Source: Pipra filicauda
Lineage: Eukaryota > Chordata > Aves > Passeriformes > Pipridae
Assembly (NCBI RefSeq): GCF_003945595.2
Contig: NW_024104504.1
Location: 1-64,000, forward strand
Length of the DNA: 64,000 nucleotides
Direction of reading: 5' to 3'
Shown in pieces: positions 1 to 11,035 of the stretch. Below the pieces are notes generated by a model. The model was not told the DNA's origin. It searched no databases and saw only the letters and a program-made list of their open reading frames with translations. The number at the start of each line of letters is the position of its first letter. Position 1 is the first letter of the stretch. The position numbers and the translations under genes were made by a program.

Positions 1-3000
1 GTACCTAACTTTAATACTAGTGCTGTACTGAAGACGGATTTATAAAGAGAACCTATCTGTATCAAAACCCCAAGATAACTAGCTCAGGTACAGAAATCTA
101 AAGCTAGTTGGGATGAATGCGATGTAGCCCTTGACTGTGTCTCTATTCCTTCCTTTCTTCATCTTTAACTCTTAACATATATTCAATTACAGAAGCAAAG
201 TATTTTAGAGATCTTTGCTAGAAAACAAATGCAATACGAGTTGCAAAATGTTGTGGTTAATTATAGTTTCCTCCTAGATCATACTACTTCCTTCTTTCTT
301 TTTCTATCATCCCAACAAACTCAGTTTCCATTACGCCGTGTTTTTTTTCAAAGAAAATTTTATTTTTTTCCTCACTACACAGAGCAGTTTCATAACCTAT
401 GGCTATGGGTCTTAAATTAGAATTTACACTTAGGTAAAAATAATCCATAAATGTAGAAAGTCTTTCATATCTGTAAAAAATAAAATACTTCTGTACTTGG
501 GCTTTCTATAGGTAAATATTTCACCTCCGTTAGGATAACTTTAGAAGGGAAGGTTTATGGAGATATAGAAATCTGTGGAACATACTGTAGTTCCTGTATT
601 GTAACTGACAAAATGCAAATTTGGTTATGGAAAATGATTAAATTAATGTATAAAGTGTTAAAAAGCAAAATAGGTTTTAAGTCAGTTGAAGAATAAGACA
701 TTAACCTTTAGCCTTAAAATACTTGCTAGAATTTTTCTTCAACTAAGTCAATAATAAATTTTTAAAAAAATCAACATTAACAGAAATCAGTATATCATGT
801 AACAACAACACGAAATAAATATCCCACTGATTGCCTCCTGCCTTTCAGTGCTTAGTTATTGCATTCTGCCTCTGCATTCAGCAGGGCATAATAGAAGGGT
901 TTATTTCTTATGTGATTAAAGTCACAGCTGTTCCCACTTATTGGATTGCTTTAACCCATAAAGTGTATGAAAGGGTTGAATCTCCATTTTAAAATGTTGT
1001 TTTCAAGTTCCTCACGCTAACACTAAAAGAAAAAATATCACTCCTAATGAGGTCCCTCAACAATGCCTTCATTACATTCACATGATGATGATAATGTAAG
1101 GAAAGACTTTCATTCATCCCTGGAGTAGCCCCACTGGGTGGATGCTTTTTTCCCCACAACACTTTAGGACTATATTTTGTAATTCTATAGCAAACATAGC
1201 TTTACTGCTCCAATCTAAATGCAGATTATTCTTTGTAATGTGACATATTTATTTAGGCTAGGGTAACGTACAATAACCTACTTTAAGAATTTGGAAAGGT
1301 AACAGATGTCAAACAATGTGTTATGGAGTGTAACAAATAACTAAAGAGACTGTTCTTGATGCAAACTAAACCTTGCAACCAAGCTGGAGCAGAGAGGACA
1401 TGTATTGGGAAAGGATGACAGGCAAGGTCATTTGTTACCAAAGTTTACAGGGCATCTGCAGGTCTGATCAGCAAAGATTTCTTTATCTAAATACTAACAT
1501 TCACACTATAAACATCCCCCAGGCATTATATCACTCAGAACTCTGGATAATGACTGGACACAATCCATGAACAAAGCCAGACAGTCTACAATCATCATAC
1601 TGTTGTCTCAAAGTCAACGGGATGGGTAAGTTCACTTGGACCACTGTAACAGATTTTATGAGGGGGAAACCATCCTTCTTTCACAACTTATTAATTTTAA
1701 TACATATTTCCTCCATGACAATCCTTCAGCCATTTACCTTTTTCTTTGAATTTTAAGACAAATATTCTGAAGTCTACAGTTTTCAACTTCTCAAGCACCT
1801 GAAATGCATAAATATCTTCTTTAAAAAATGAGCAGACACTCAGGACATGCTTTCAGTTTTCCTTCTGTTACCACATAGCCTAGCCTATATAAAGAACAAT
1901 CATTGTGAAAAACACTTGGAGCAATCTTAGCAGTTCCCAGAAGCTGGGAAAGATTTCTTGGAAACCATGGCATAATTTAACATGAATGATAGGAAAAGGA
2001 TCAGCCTTGTTGCTGGTCCATGCTCATTACAGGAAAGAAATGGCTTCCACCCAACATTACCTCCTGGTGCTGGGCAACTACTTATTTGAACTGAAAAACT
2101 AAAATCCTGTGTCTTGAACTCAAAAGTCATTCCTATGTTATTGTCTCAGGAAGCCATATATTTTATGTCGAAACTTTTTGTTATTATTATTATTGATTTA
2201 TTTTGTTGAATTCTCCAATTAGAAGGACAAAAGAAAGGAAACAAACCCCACTACTGACAGTAAAAAAAGTTACATGTAAGTTTTCTAGAAGAATGTTTTT
2301 CTTATGCAGTATGACACCTGGAAGTGCATACTGTAGGTCTGCTAATATGAGAATATTAGAAAGGGGGAAAGATTAATTTCCATTGACAAAATAAATATGT
2401 TCTGCAATTTTGTATGAATTTTCAAAATGGTCAGCGAAGGTCTGTCAGAGCAGCCCTAGGAATATCACATTTGATAAAAGTCTCACATATAAAATGGTAA
2501 CTGTGCAAATCCCAAGAGACTCTTGTGTCAAATGAGGCTGGAAGAGGCTGTTGAATAGCTTCTAAACTTCAACTAGGAATGCCTGCAGATGGAACAAGAG
2601 TGAGATAAAATTAAATGTAAAAATAAATCCAATACAATGTCACCACTGAAGAAGAAGAAACAAAGCAACGTTGAAAATATCATGTTATTCTCAGAGGAGA
2701 CCTCAAGGTGCTGTAAATTTGTCATTACCCACACCTTCACCCTGCTTGAGGTAGGCTGGATGGCCAGCTTTGGGATCCATAGTGATACTGAAAGAGTAAG
2801 CATGACACAGGAAAAAGGATAATCACTATGAAAAATTATTTTGTATAAAAATTTAGGAATAAGGCTCTTCCTGGAATAATGAGACAATACGGAATACTAT
2901 GCTTCTAAAGCACTAAGCAGGCTAACAAAAGTTCATAGTTTCATCTAAGCTGCATTTTCCCTTTGTCCTGTAGCAAGATTTTGAGTATAACTTTGTCTCC

Positions 3001-3897
3001 AGACTAACTTTTGGAAATATTTGGATTGGGGTTATTGAGAAACTGCATGCAGAAAGAATATTATGCAGGTTATTTACCCAATCAGTAAGAACAGAATTCA
3101 GTCTATTTACTTTTCTCTTCAAAATACCTAGGAAATTTATGATGTTACGAAACATCACAGTGGAAAAGTGCTGTGGATGTACAGTAACAAAAAAAAAAAA
3201 TTACACTGTGCATTTCTACAGAAACACAGAATGCTGCATATGATAATATTCAAAATGAAACATTAAAATCAACAGTGATTTCAAAATGTCTGTGGAGACA
3301 TATCAGGATAGTAAGGGTATTTAGGTACTGAATTGGGGATAAATTACTAGTACATCTAAAACCACTATTCTGCAAGAATATAATTTAAAGTTTTGAATTC
3401 ATTTTCAGCAGTAACAATTTCTCACAGTTAAGTTTCTAAACCAAATTGAATGAATACACCAATACTTTTTTCTAGAAAATATTAATTTTTTTGACCAGTC
3501 TGAATTTTTTTCAAAAATGAAAACAGTAAAAAATGGATGAAAGCAAGTATTTATAAATATAAAAAAAATTTAAAAAAAAAAGTTATTTCCAGAAATAGCT
3601 CTTAAAAGAGTTACTGAAATCAAAGGTTTTCTACTTAAAAAAACCAAGCTGTTATTCCCAAAACAACTTCTCTCACTGTTTCCCTTTATTCTGATCTGTC
3701 ATATTACTCTGAAGAACTGCCTTAGAAAGCCAAGCACCTGGAGGAAATTTGCCCAGAATACATTAGTTTATGAGCCATCCTCATGCATGGCACCTGTATT
3801 ACTGCCTTGGTTTTGGCTGGGAGAGTTACTTTTCTTCTTAGTAGCTGGTATTGCACTGCGTTTTGTATTTAGCATGAGAATAATGTTGATAATACAC
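1..3897. other. AT-rich non-coding stretch, nothing recognised
   Basis: No credible gene, RNA gene or transposon was recognised here. Open frames are short (104 codons at most), biased to AT-rich codons and without recognisable motifs. The only visible low-complexity items are A-runs near 3190 and 3560-3580 and short ATT-type repeats near 2180. Ancient decayed repeats could be present below what can be seen by eye. Confidence 0.6.
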
Positions 3898-4411
3898 TGA
3901 TGGTTTAGTTGTGGTTCAGCACTGCTTGCCCTAAGTCAAGGATTTTCAGCTTCGCATCCTGCTCTGCCATCAAGGAGGCTGGAGGTGTACAAGAAAATGG
4001 AAGGGGACATAGTTAGGACAGCTGATCCAAACTGGCCAAAGGAAGATTCCGTAACTTATGGCATAATGCTCAGCATACAAACTAGGGGAAAAGGTTGCTG
4101 GGAGGCTGCTGCTCCAGAACAGTCTGAGCATTGATCTGTTGGTCGTGAGTAATTGTTTTCTATGTGCACCACTTGTTTATCTTGGCTTTTATTTCTCTCT
4201 TTTTTGTTGTTATTTTTCTTTTGTTACAATTTTTACTATTATTATTATAACTATTATTGTTGTTATTATATTTTACTTCAGTTATTAAACTGTCCATATC
4301 TCAACCCACAAGTTTTCTCACTTTTTCAATTCTCTTCCCCTGTCCCCTCAATGGTGGAGTGAGTGAGCATATATGTGGCATTGAGTTGCAGTCTGGCGTT
4401 AAACCCTGACA
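3898..4411 (+). mobile_element. Solo LTR of an avian endogenous retrovirus (probably ERVL-type)
   Basis: The segment has LTR organisation. A U3-like part contains the block around 4028-4080 (GCTGATCCAAACTGGCC, then ATGCTCAGCATACAAA in the place of a TATA box). An ATTAAA polyadenylation signal follows at 4284-4289, then a U5-like block (CTCAACCCACAAGTTTTCTC at 4300-4319) and the terminus GTTAAACCCTGACA ending at 4411. These blocks are ones I recognise from a common bird LTR family. A T-rich expansion (TTATTATTATAACTATTATT type) sits between U3 and the poly(A) signal and looks like slippage. No gag, pol or env sequence adjoins it, so it is a solo LTR. The 5' edge is set at the first TG that fits and may be off by some bases; flanking 5-bp duplications are not evident. 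The LTR call is fairly secure, the class less so. Confidence 0.7.
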
Positions 4412-6156
4412 GTTACAAGAGCTGGATTTTTGAGCAATCGGTCTTTTCTGTTTTCTTTTGGAGAGGGTTACCTTTTAAGGGAGAAGTGGGTAGAAGAGTA
4501 GGTAGTGATACAGATAGCAGCTGGGCAGCTTTCTTACAATTTTTTCCCCTTGCAACCTCCAGGAAAATAATTGTTTGCTAATTGCAAATTGCAGGTATCC
4601 AAAAATAAACAGTTCTGGTTTATAAAAAAGAGTGTTATATGGAAGGAAAATTAATAAACAATCCTTTGTTCCAAAATAGCATTATATTTATTCCATATGT
4701 GTGTTTATTGCTAGTGAAAAAACACCTGGGGCAGGGTTGGCAGTGACAGCATTGCGAAATGGGTCAGAAACAGTAGGAAGTGTTGAACAGTGTTCTGCAA
4801 GGTGACACTGTGCAATCCCAACACTGAACAAATACTTTGAATGCTCTGAACTATATTTTCTAACGTGTAGTCAGAGAAGAGGTTGGTCAGTGCAGACTGG
4901 AAGCAATGGACTTCTGAGTGACCCATGTGAATCCAATAATGATTTATCTTCCCCATGTGATGTGCTAGCACTGCAGTTGAGAGAATGGAATTTGGAACCA
5001 CGGGAATGTTTCTCAGGATCATAAAACCCATTCACATTAGACTTTGACCCAGATGTGTAACTCTGTGCGTCAATGAGAACTTCAGTCCTAGGCAGCTCCA
5101 CTGCCTGTTCACAAATCTTACTCTTGGCTATTCTGGCTTCAGATGTTGGGTGGTAAAGCGGTGAGTAATAAATGAGGTATAGATGGAAAGAGTAATTGTG
5201 ATAAACTGGATTATGATACAAGTGACTTAAGCAGACCTGTGTCACTTGCAACTCAGCGTGTACTTAGTGTTCACTTCACGCTAGTCAGTACCAAAACTGA
5301 ATAGGTAAGAAGCAAATTATCTTGACAATGTCAGAGACTTTTAAGACAGACACATGTGGGAATTAAGCCATGCTAGTAAGGCAGGGTGATGGGAATATCT
5401 GTTAGGATGATTCCAAATGAAGGTATTCTTGAATCCAGTCATTTTGGTGTAGCAGAGGAGTTTGCAAGGGCAAACTACAACACTCCCAAAATACACCAGA
5501 GACAAAATAGTACTAGTAAGGAAATCTATTCTCAAGTATGCTGCAAGTAACAGTCATTTTGGACAATTTTCAAGTCTAGTATTGACTAGAACTTCAGCTT
5601 TGTTTATATGTAGAGAGAATACTTTCAAGGACAAATACACCTGCAGTAAAGCACAAGAAAATTAAGAGTCAAGTGCGCCAAAACACAGGGAAAATCTATG
5701 GGAACTAATCCCTGCTGCTTTTTAATATTATAATATAATACTATTGCTATTGTTTTGATTTTTATGAAGCAGTAATATGGGGGATCTACCACATTTGCTT
5801 AACCACCAGCTAATTTGGCCATTTGTTTCTGTAAGTGGTTATGTAACTTATGGTCTCATTGTTTCTTCTTTCTGAAAAATGTGAAAAGGAGAAAAGTAAT
5901 AAAGTCTTTTCTATCACTTTACACAGCTTAATTCTTTTAATTTAGAAAAAGTGGATGTAAAGTTCATTCAGAATGCTGGTTTTTTTATTTAATAGGTTTT
6001 TGTTCCTACTTAGCACTGTGGTATAGAAGTGTTCAGGAAAAAAGGCAGAAAAGAATACAGTTCATAGGCCTAAGGGAATTTTAGATTAGTTTTGTGGGGT
6101 TATACGCTGTGTAATCACTTTATTTTTTTAAAAATCTCTCTTATATGCAATTTATA
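4412..6156. other. Non-coding stretch with one weak minus-strand reading frame
   Basis: No recognised gene or repeat. On the minus strand, one frame from 5263 down to about 4690 is open for some 190 codons apart from a single TGA at 4871-4873. The conceptual product has a fairly ordinary amino-acid composition but no motif I recognise. A second minus frame overlaps it (5031-4711, 106 codons), so the region may simply be stop-poor. By a rough estimate from stop-codon frequency, a few frames this long are expected by chance in a window this size. I do not call a gene. Confidence 0.45.
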
Positions 6157-6795
6157 TCACAGAATCACAGAATGTGTTGACTTGGAAGGGACTCATAAGG
6201 GTCATCAAGCCCAAACCTTAGCCCTACAGAGGACCATCCCTGAGAGTCACACCATGTGCCTGAAAGTATCATCCAAATGCTTCTTGAACTCTGTCATTCC
6301 TGGTGCTGTGACCACTTCCCTGGGAAACTGTTCCAGTGCCCAACCATGCTCTGGATGAAGAACCTTTTTCTAATATCCAACCTAAACTTCCCCTGACACA
6401 ACCTCAGGCCATTCCTTTGGATCCTGTCACTGGTCACCACAGAGATCAGTGCCTGTCCTTCCTCTTCCCCTCACAAGGAAGTTGTAGACTGCAATGAGGT
6501 GTCGCCTCAGTCTTGTCTTCTCCAGGCTGAACATACCAAGTGACCTCAGCCACTCCTCATACGGCTTCCCCTCAAGGCCCTTCCCTATCTTTGTTACCCT
6601 CCTGTGGACACTCTCTAAGAGCTTAATATCTTTCATATACTGTGGTGCTCAAAACTGCACACAATATTCCAGGAGAGGTCACACCAGTGCAGAACAGAGC
6701 GGGACAATTCCCTCCCTCAACCAGCTGGCAATGATTTGCCTGATGTCCCCCAGGACATGGCTGGCCCTCCTGGCTGCCAGGGCACACTGCTGACT
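6157..6795 (-). mobile_element. CR1 LINE fragment, 3' end at 6157, 5'-truncated
   Basis: The plus strand starts with TCACAGAATCACAGAATG, the reverse complement of the CR1 terminal octamer repeats, followed by the antisense of the conserved 3' region (TTGGAAGGGACTCATAAGG). The rest reads antisense to the C-terminal part of ORF2, covering the usual tail (CTGTTCCAGTGCCCAACCAT, CTTCTCCAGGCTGAACA) up to the GGCCCTCCTGGCTGCCAGGG block near 6760-6785. CR1 is a non-LTR retrotransposon; copies are normally 5'-truncated and lack target-site duplications, as here. The reading frame is broken by several stops and indels, so it is a dead copy. Sequence blocks are shared with the copies at 27388 and 57575, suggesting related subfamilies. 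Confidence 0.92.
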
Positions 6796-6864
6796 ATGCA
6801 TTCCCATAAAAGGGATGCCCAGGAAGCCATAAAGCTTTGTTATGTATCTTATAGCATTTGCAAT

Positions 6865-7361
6865 TGTTGCCCAAGAGACCATGGAGAAAAAGACTCCAGG
6901 CCAACTTAGTACATAAGATAAAAAGACCAGGTTCTTTAATCAGGCCCAAAGGCCCAGGGAATACACATGATGCCCATGCACCCAGACAGTGGTTCTATCA
7001 TTTTGTAATAAGGTCCATCCAATCCCAGAACTATCCACCCCCAGTTCTGCTCAATTCTGCCCCCGACACACCCCTTCGGAAACTGGGTCTGGGGTCTTTG
7101 GGAACCCTTCTTTCTCATCTTCATCTTCTTCACACCACATAAATTCCTTGGAGCTCCTTCGAAGTTCTGGACTTTAAGATACAACTACGTAACTACTAGA
7201 ATCTACAAAAAGCTAGAAAAAACCCAAAAAGCTCTGAGGCATCACAGTCTTTGGAAGTAAACAACTACAGAAGTATAAAGGTAACAGATAAAAGGCCCTC
7301 TATTTCTCAGGAATGAGTGGACATCGAGCTCCTAAGATGTTTCCCTAGACCATAACTGACA
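6865..7361 (-). mobile_element. Probable solo LTR of a different retrovirus-like family
   Basis: Read on the minus strand, this segment begins TGTCAGTTATGG and ends TCTCTTGGGCAACA, i.e. TG...CA termini. An ATTAAA polyadenylation signal (plus-strand TTTAAT at 6935-6940) lies about 70 bases before the 3' terminus, the usual spacing for an LTR R/U5. The segment is more GC-rich than the flanks and abuts the CR1 fragment. It does not resemble the two LTR types at 3.9 kb and 10.3/15.5 kb. No target-site duplication is obvious and the 5' terminus at 7361 is a guess from the TG dinucleotide. Alternatives are another repeat class or a chance resemblance. Confidence 0.45.
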
Positions 7362-9030
7362 AGCCATTTCCCTTCAGTATGTTTTGATATTTCAAATCAC
7401 CTAGTTCTGGTGTACTATTATTAGCAATTACTATTTTAAATGAAAATCAGACAATTTCAGAAAGAAGTTAAAGTAATAGCGAGCAAACAAGGAACTTTTA
7501 AGTAATTGTAAGCGAGATCCAATAAAAGTCTGTTTAAATATTGATTGAAATGAAGTATTTACATTTCAGCTGTCGAGTTCTACACATTTTGTAGTATCTT
7601 CTACAATTTTATATAGCTACTGAAGCACAATCCATAAGGCAGATCATCAACCACTTCAAGTTGTAAAACTCCATTCCTATCATAAATTTCTTGAATTTCT
7701 TGAATTTCTGGAAGCACATTAGAGATAATCAAATTTTGTAAAATATTGTACGGAGTATGTTGTAATTTATATATTAGGGAACCAGCTTCATATAAGGCTT
7801 ATCCTTGTCTGACTTTCTGCTCTCCTGTATATATTTCTCTCCATTTGACCCTCTCAAAATCATGCATGCATACACATAGAAAAAAGGTCACCCTCCAGAA
7901 CTGCTCCCTAAGCAACTCCTCTTTATTCTAAATCCACAGGAAAAGGATTAATTAGCATCTGCTGAAAGTGAACAAAAGCACACAAGGACAGAGAAATTCA
8001 TATGGCACATTATTGAATGCATTCTTCTTGAAAAGCACTACAAAAAGAAGGAGGGTTATACTGGGAAGAGAGAGTTTTACTTTGCTTTCATTATACATCC
8101 CTAGGTTCGGTAGGGTTAATAATCTGCTTCCTTCCACTGAAAGTGAGAAAGAAGATCTCATGAAGATTTAGCATTATCCTTCCCTCCCTCTTTTTTTGTT
8201 ATAAAAAAGGAAGAGAGAGGCCTAAATTACTTTTCATCCAGTTCCTACAAAGAGTAAATTCAGCGATGAAATAGAAATGAGAAAGCTGGTGGAAAGAGTT
8301 TCATATTAATTATCAGAAAAGCAGATGACTGCAAAAAGGCCTCCTAAAATCTAATGCGCTTCAGGTTTAATCCTTTTATGTCATCAATTCTTGACTACAC
8401 CAAATGAATGATTTAAAAAAAAAAAAAAAAGAAAGAAAAAAAATGAGAAGATGGAACTATGAGATGGGCTAAGTGAAAAAGAGGTCTGATACAACTGCAA
8501 ACAGAGGGGAGAAAGTAGAAGAAAGTAGAAAAGTAGAAAGACAGTCAAGATATTTGCAGTAGAAGGATCAAAGGATAAGTACAGAGTGTTGAGAAGAAGG
8601 TGAGAAATGCTGGTGGGTAGTGCAGAAAAAAGCAGGGAGAAAGGACAAATAGTTGAATGAAGAAGTAAAATCTATAGTGTTACAAGTTGAGCTAGAGTGA
8701 GAGGACAGGTGAAATGAGTAGACAGAGATATAAAATCTTAAAAAAAATTAAATAAAATCAAGTAACCTATCATATGAAAAGGAAATTAATAGACTTTAAA
8801 TTAAACTGCTGAAAAGGAAGTAAAGGTAAAAACATAAAAAAGGGTCTGATATAATTTTTAGTTGTGCATAGCAGTAAGCATATTGCCATAATATTAAATC
8901 ACTACATTGTAAATAAGACAGAAGATGTTTATGGCACTCTATTTCAAGAAAAATAACAAATAGGAAATTCTGAATACACTTCTAATTAGAAGGATCTGGT
9001 CCAAAACCATTTTTAACAGTTGGAACTTCC
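7362..9030. other. Non-coding stretch; purine-rich block at 8410-8760
   Basis: No gene or transposon recognised. From about 8410 to 8760 the plus strand is strongly enriched in A and G, opening with a run of A and containing repeated AAGTAGAA-type words near 8505-8545. This looks like degenerate low-complexity sequence. Confidence 0.6.
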
Positions 9031-9580
9031 GTAGTGTAATTCCCCTTTACTCGGCGCCAGTGAGGCCACACCTCAAATCCCATGTTTGGTTTTGGGCCCC
9101 TAATTACAAGAAAGACATTGAGGTACTGGAGGATGTTCAGAGAAGGGCAGAAAAGCTGGTGAAGGGGCTGGAGCATAGGTCTTATGAGAAGTGACTAAGT
9201 GAGCTGGGGTTGTTCAGCCTGGAGAAAAGAAGGCTCAGGGGAGATGTTATTGCTGTCTACAACTACCTGAAAGAAACTTATAGCCAGGAGGGATCAGCCT
9301 CTTCTCTAAGGCAACTAGTGATAGGATAAGAGGGCATAGTCTCAAGCTGTGCCAGGGGAGCTTCAGGTTGGACAATAGGGAGATTTTCTTCACTGAAAGG
9401 GTAGTCAGGCATTGGAATTGACCACCCAGAGACATAGTGGAATCACCATCCCTGTAGGTGTTCAAGAAACAACTGGACATGGCACTTAGTGCTGTGGTCT
9501 AGTTGACAAAGTGGTGATTGCTTAAAGGTTGGACTTGGTGATTTTGAAGGTCTTTTCCAACTTTAATGATACTATGATTA
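9031..9580 (+). mobile_element. CR1 LINE 3' fragment
   Basis: Starts inside ORF2 with a block corresponding to TTACTCGGCGCCAGTGAGGC and runs through the conserved C-terminal ORF2 region (TTGTTCAGCCTGGAGAAAAG, CTACAACTACCTGAAAG) to the characteristic 3' end (GGTTGGACTTGGTGATTTTG, then CTATGATTA at 9572-9580). The protein frame carries stops, for example in the region after 9180. Same element type and region as the last part of the young copy at 28440-29530, but clearly more diverged. Confidence 0.92.
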
Positions 9581-9583
9581 GAG

Positions 9584-9831
9584 GAAAGGACCTCAAGTTG
9601 CGCCAGAGGACGTTTAGATTGGTTATTAGGAAAAATGTTTCTTCACAGAAAGGGTGGTCAAGCATTGAAATAGGCTACACAGAGATGTGGTGGAATCACC
9701 ATCCCTGGAAGCATTCAAAAACGTATAGGTGTGGTGCTTAGGGACATGTTTTAATGGTGGAGCTGGCAGTTTTAGGTTACTGGTTGGACTTGATGATCTT
9801 AGAGGTCTTTTCCAACCTTAATGATTCTATG
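9584..9831 (+). mobile_element. Second CR1 3' end, directly behind the first
   Basis: Begins within the same conserved ORF2 tail (CTCAAGTTGCGCCAGAGGAC) and again runs to a complete CR1 terminus (TTGGACTTGATGATCTTAGA, TCCAACCTTAATGATTCTAT at 9810-9829). It lies head-to-tail behind the previous copy with almost no spacer. It is either an independent insertion at the 3' end of the first copy or a tandem duplication; the sequence differences between the two tails favour independent insertion. Confidence 0.9.
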
Positions 9832-10269
9832 GTCACTCTCACAATTTTTTTTTCCCCCTCAACACACACACCACTGTACAGCACTTTGGCCCTTCTTAAA
9901 TATACTTTCCCATACACATATACAGCTTGCTGCTGCAACCGATACAACAGATAATAAAATTCAATGCTCAAGGAAGGTAAATACTTTATTTCTCTCTAAT
10001 ATTGTGCATAGCTTCCCCATCCTTGATGATAACCTCCATTCTTTTTCTTTCCCTTTTGAAATAGAGACACCGAAGATGCCTTCATGAGAAAGGGAAGTAG
10101 GATGAATGAAGTCAGAGACCAAAAAACAAGTAGACAGATGATTGAACAGATAACATCACTGGGGAAGAAAAAACCTGTTAGGACCAGCAGAATACTACTT
10201 CAAGAAGCCATCGATATATGGATAGTTATCATTGTTAATGATAATTTACAGGAAGAAATTGGAAGTTTC
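9832..10269. other. Non-coding spacer
   Basis: No gene or repeat recognised, apart from a short pyrimidine-rich and CA-rich stretch at about 9840-9875. Confidence 0.6.
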
Positions 10270-11035
10270 CTTCATTAAGTGGCAAGGTTTTGGCCACTGT
10301 GAGGAGAAGCTGGGGCTGTCTGGTCCCGAACAGAAAGCCAGTTCCAGCCGTCTCCAACAGATCCACTGCAGGGCACAGCTGAGTTCATCACCAATGCTAG
10401 TGACAGCTCTGGAAAACCATATTTAAGAAATGGTAAAATGACTCACAGAAGAGTGATTGAAAAAGAGAAGAGTGAATGACAACCAGAAGAGTGATAAACA
10501 ACCCAAGACCAGTGGAGAAGGAGAGGGGTGAGGTGCTCCAGGTGCCAGAGCAGGAATTACCTTAAAGCCCATGGAGAAGAATACATTGAAGCTGATTGTT
10601 CCCCTGCAGCCTAAGGAGGACCATACTGGAGCAGATATCCACACTGCAGTTCTTAGAGGACCCCACACTGTACCAAGTGAACACTCCTTAAAGAGAGGCT
10701 GAGGAGAGCTCATGCTGGAGCAGGCTTCTCTCGAAGGATTGCATCACACAGAGAGGACCTACACTGGAGCATGGGAAAAGTACAAGGAGGAAGGACTGGC
10801 AGAAAGGATCTATTATGAACTGATTACATGCACCCCATACCCTATGTCCCTGAACTACAGAGGAAATGAAGTTGAACCCTATAGACTGTGGGGAGAAAGA
10901 ACTTGAGCACATGATAACAGGTGGTGAATACTCTCCTTGTCTTTTTATCAACCCACAAGCTTTTTTATCTTATTTTGCTCCACCTGTTCTGTTGAGGAAG
11001 AGGAGTGAGAGAACAGCTGGGTTGGTTTCTGCAAA
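10270..11035 (+). mobile_element. LTR of an avian endogenous retrovirus, internally deleted
   Basis: This is the same LTR family as the minus-strand copy at 15493-16481: shared blocks include GTGGCAAGGTTTTGG (near 10280), the CTCCAGGTGCCAGAG region (about 10540), repeated GGAGCAG-type words at 10630-10760, and a U5-like block (TCAACCCACAAGC, 10950). Compared with the 15.5 kb copy, roughly 130 bases are missing around 10912, just where that copy carries its AATAAA polyadenylation signal. The extreme 3' end is also not recognisable past about 11035. There is no internal retroviral coding sequence. The short open frames here are not meaningful. Confidence 0.75.
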
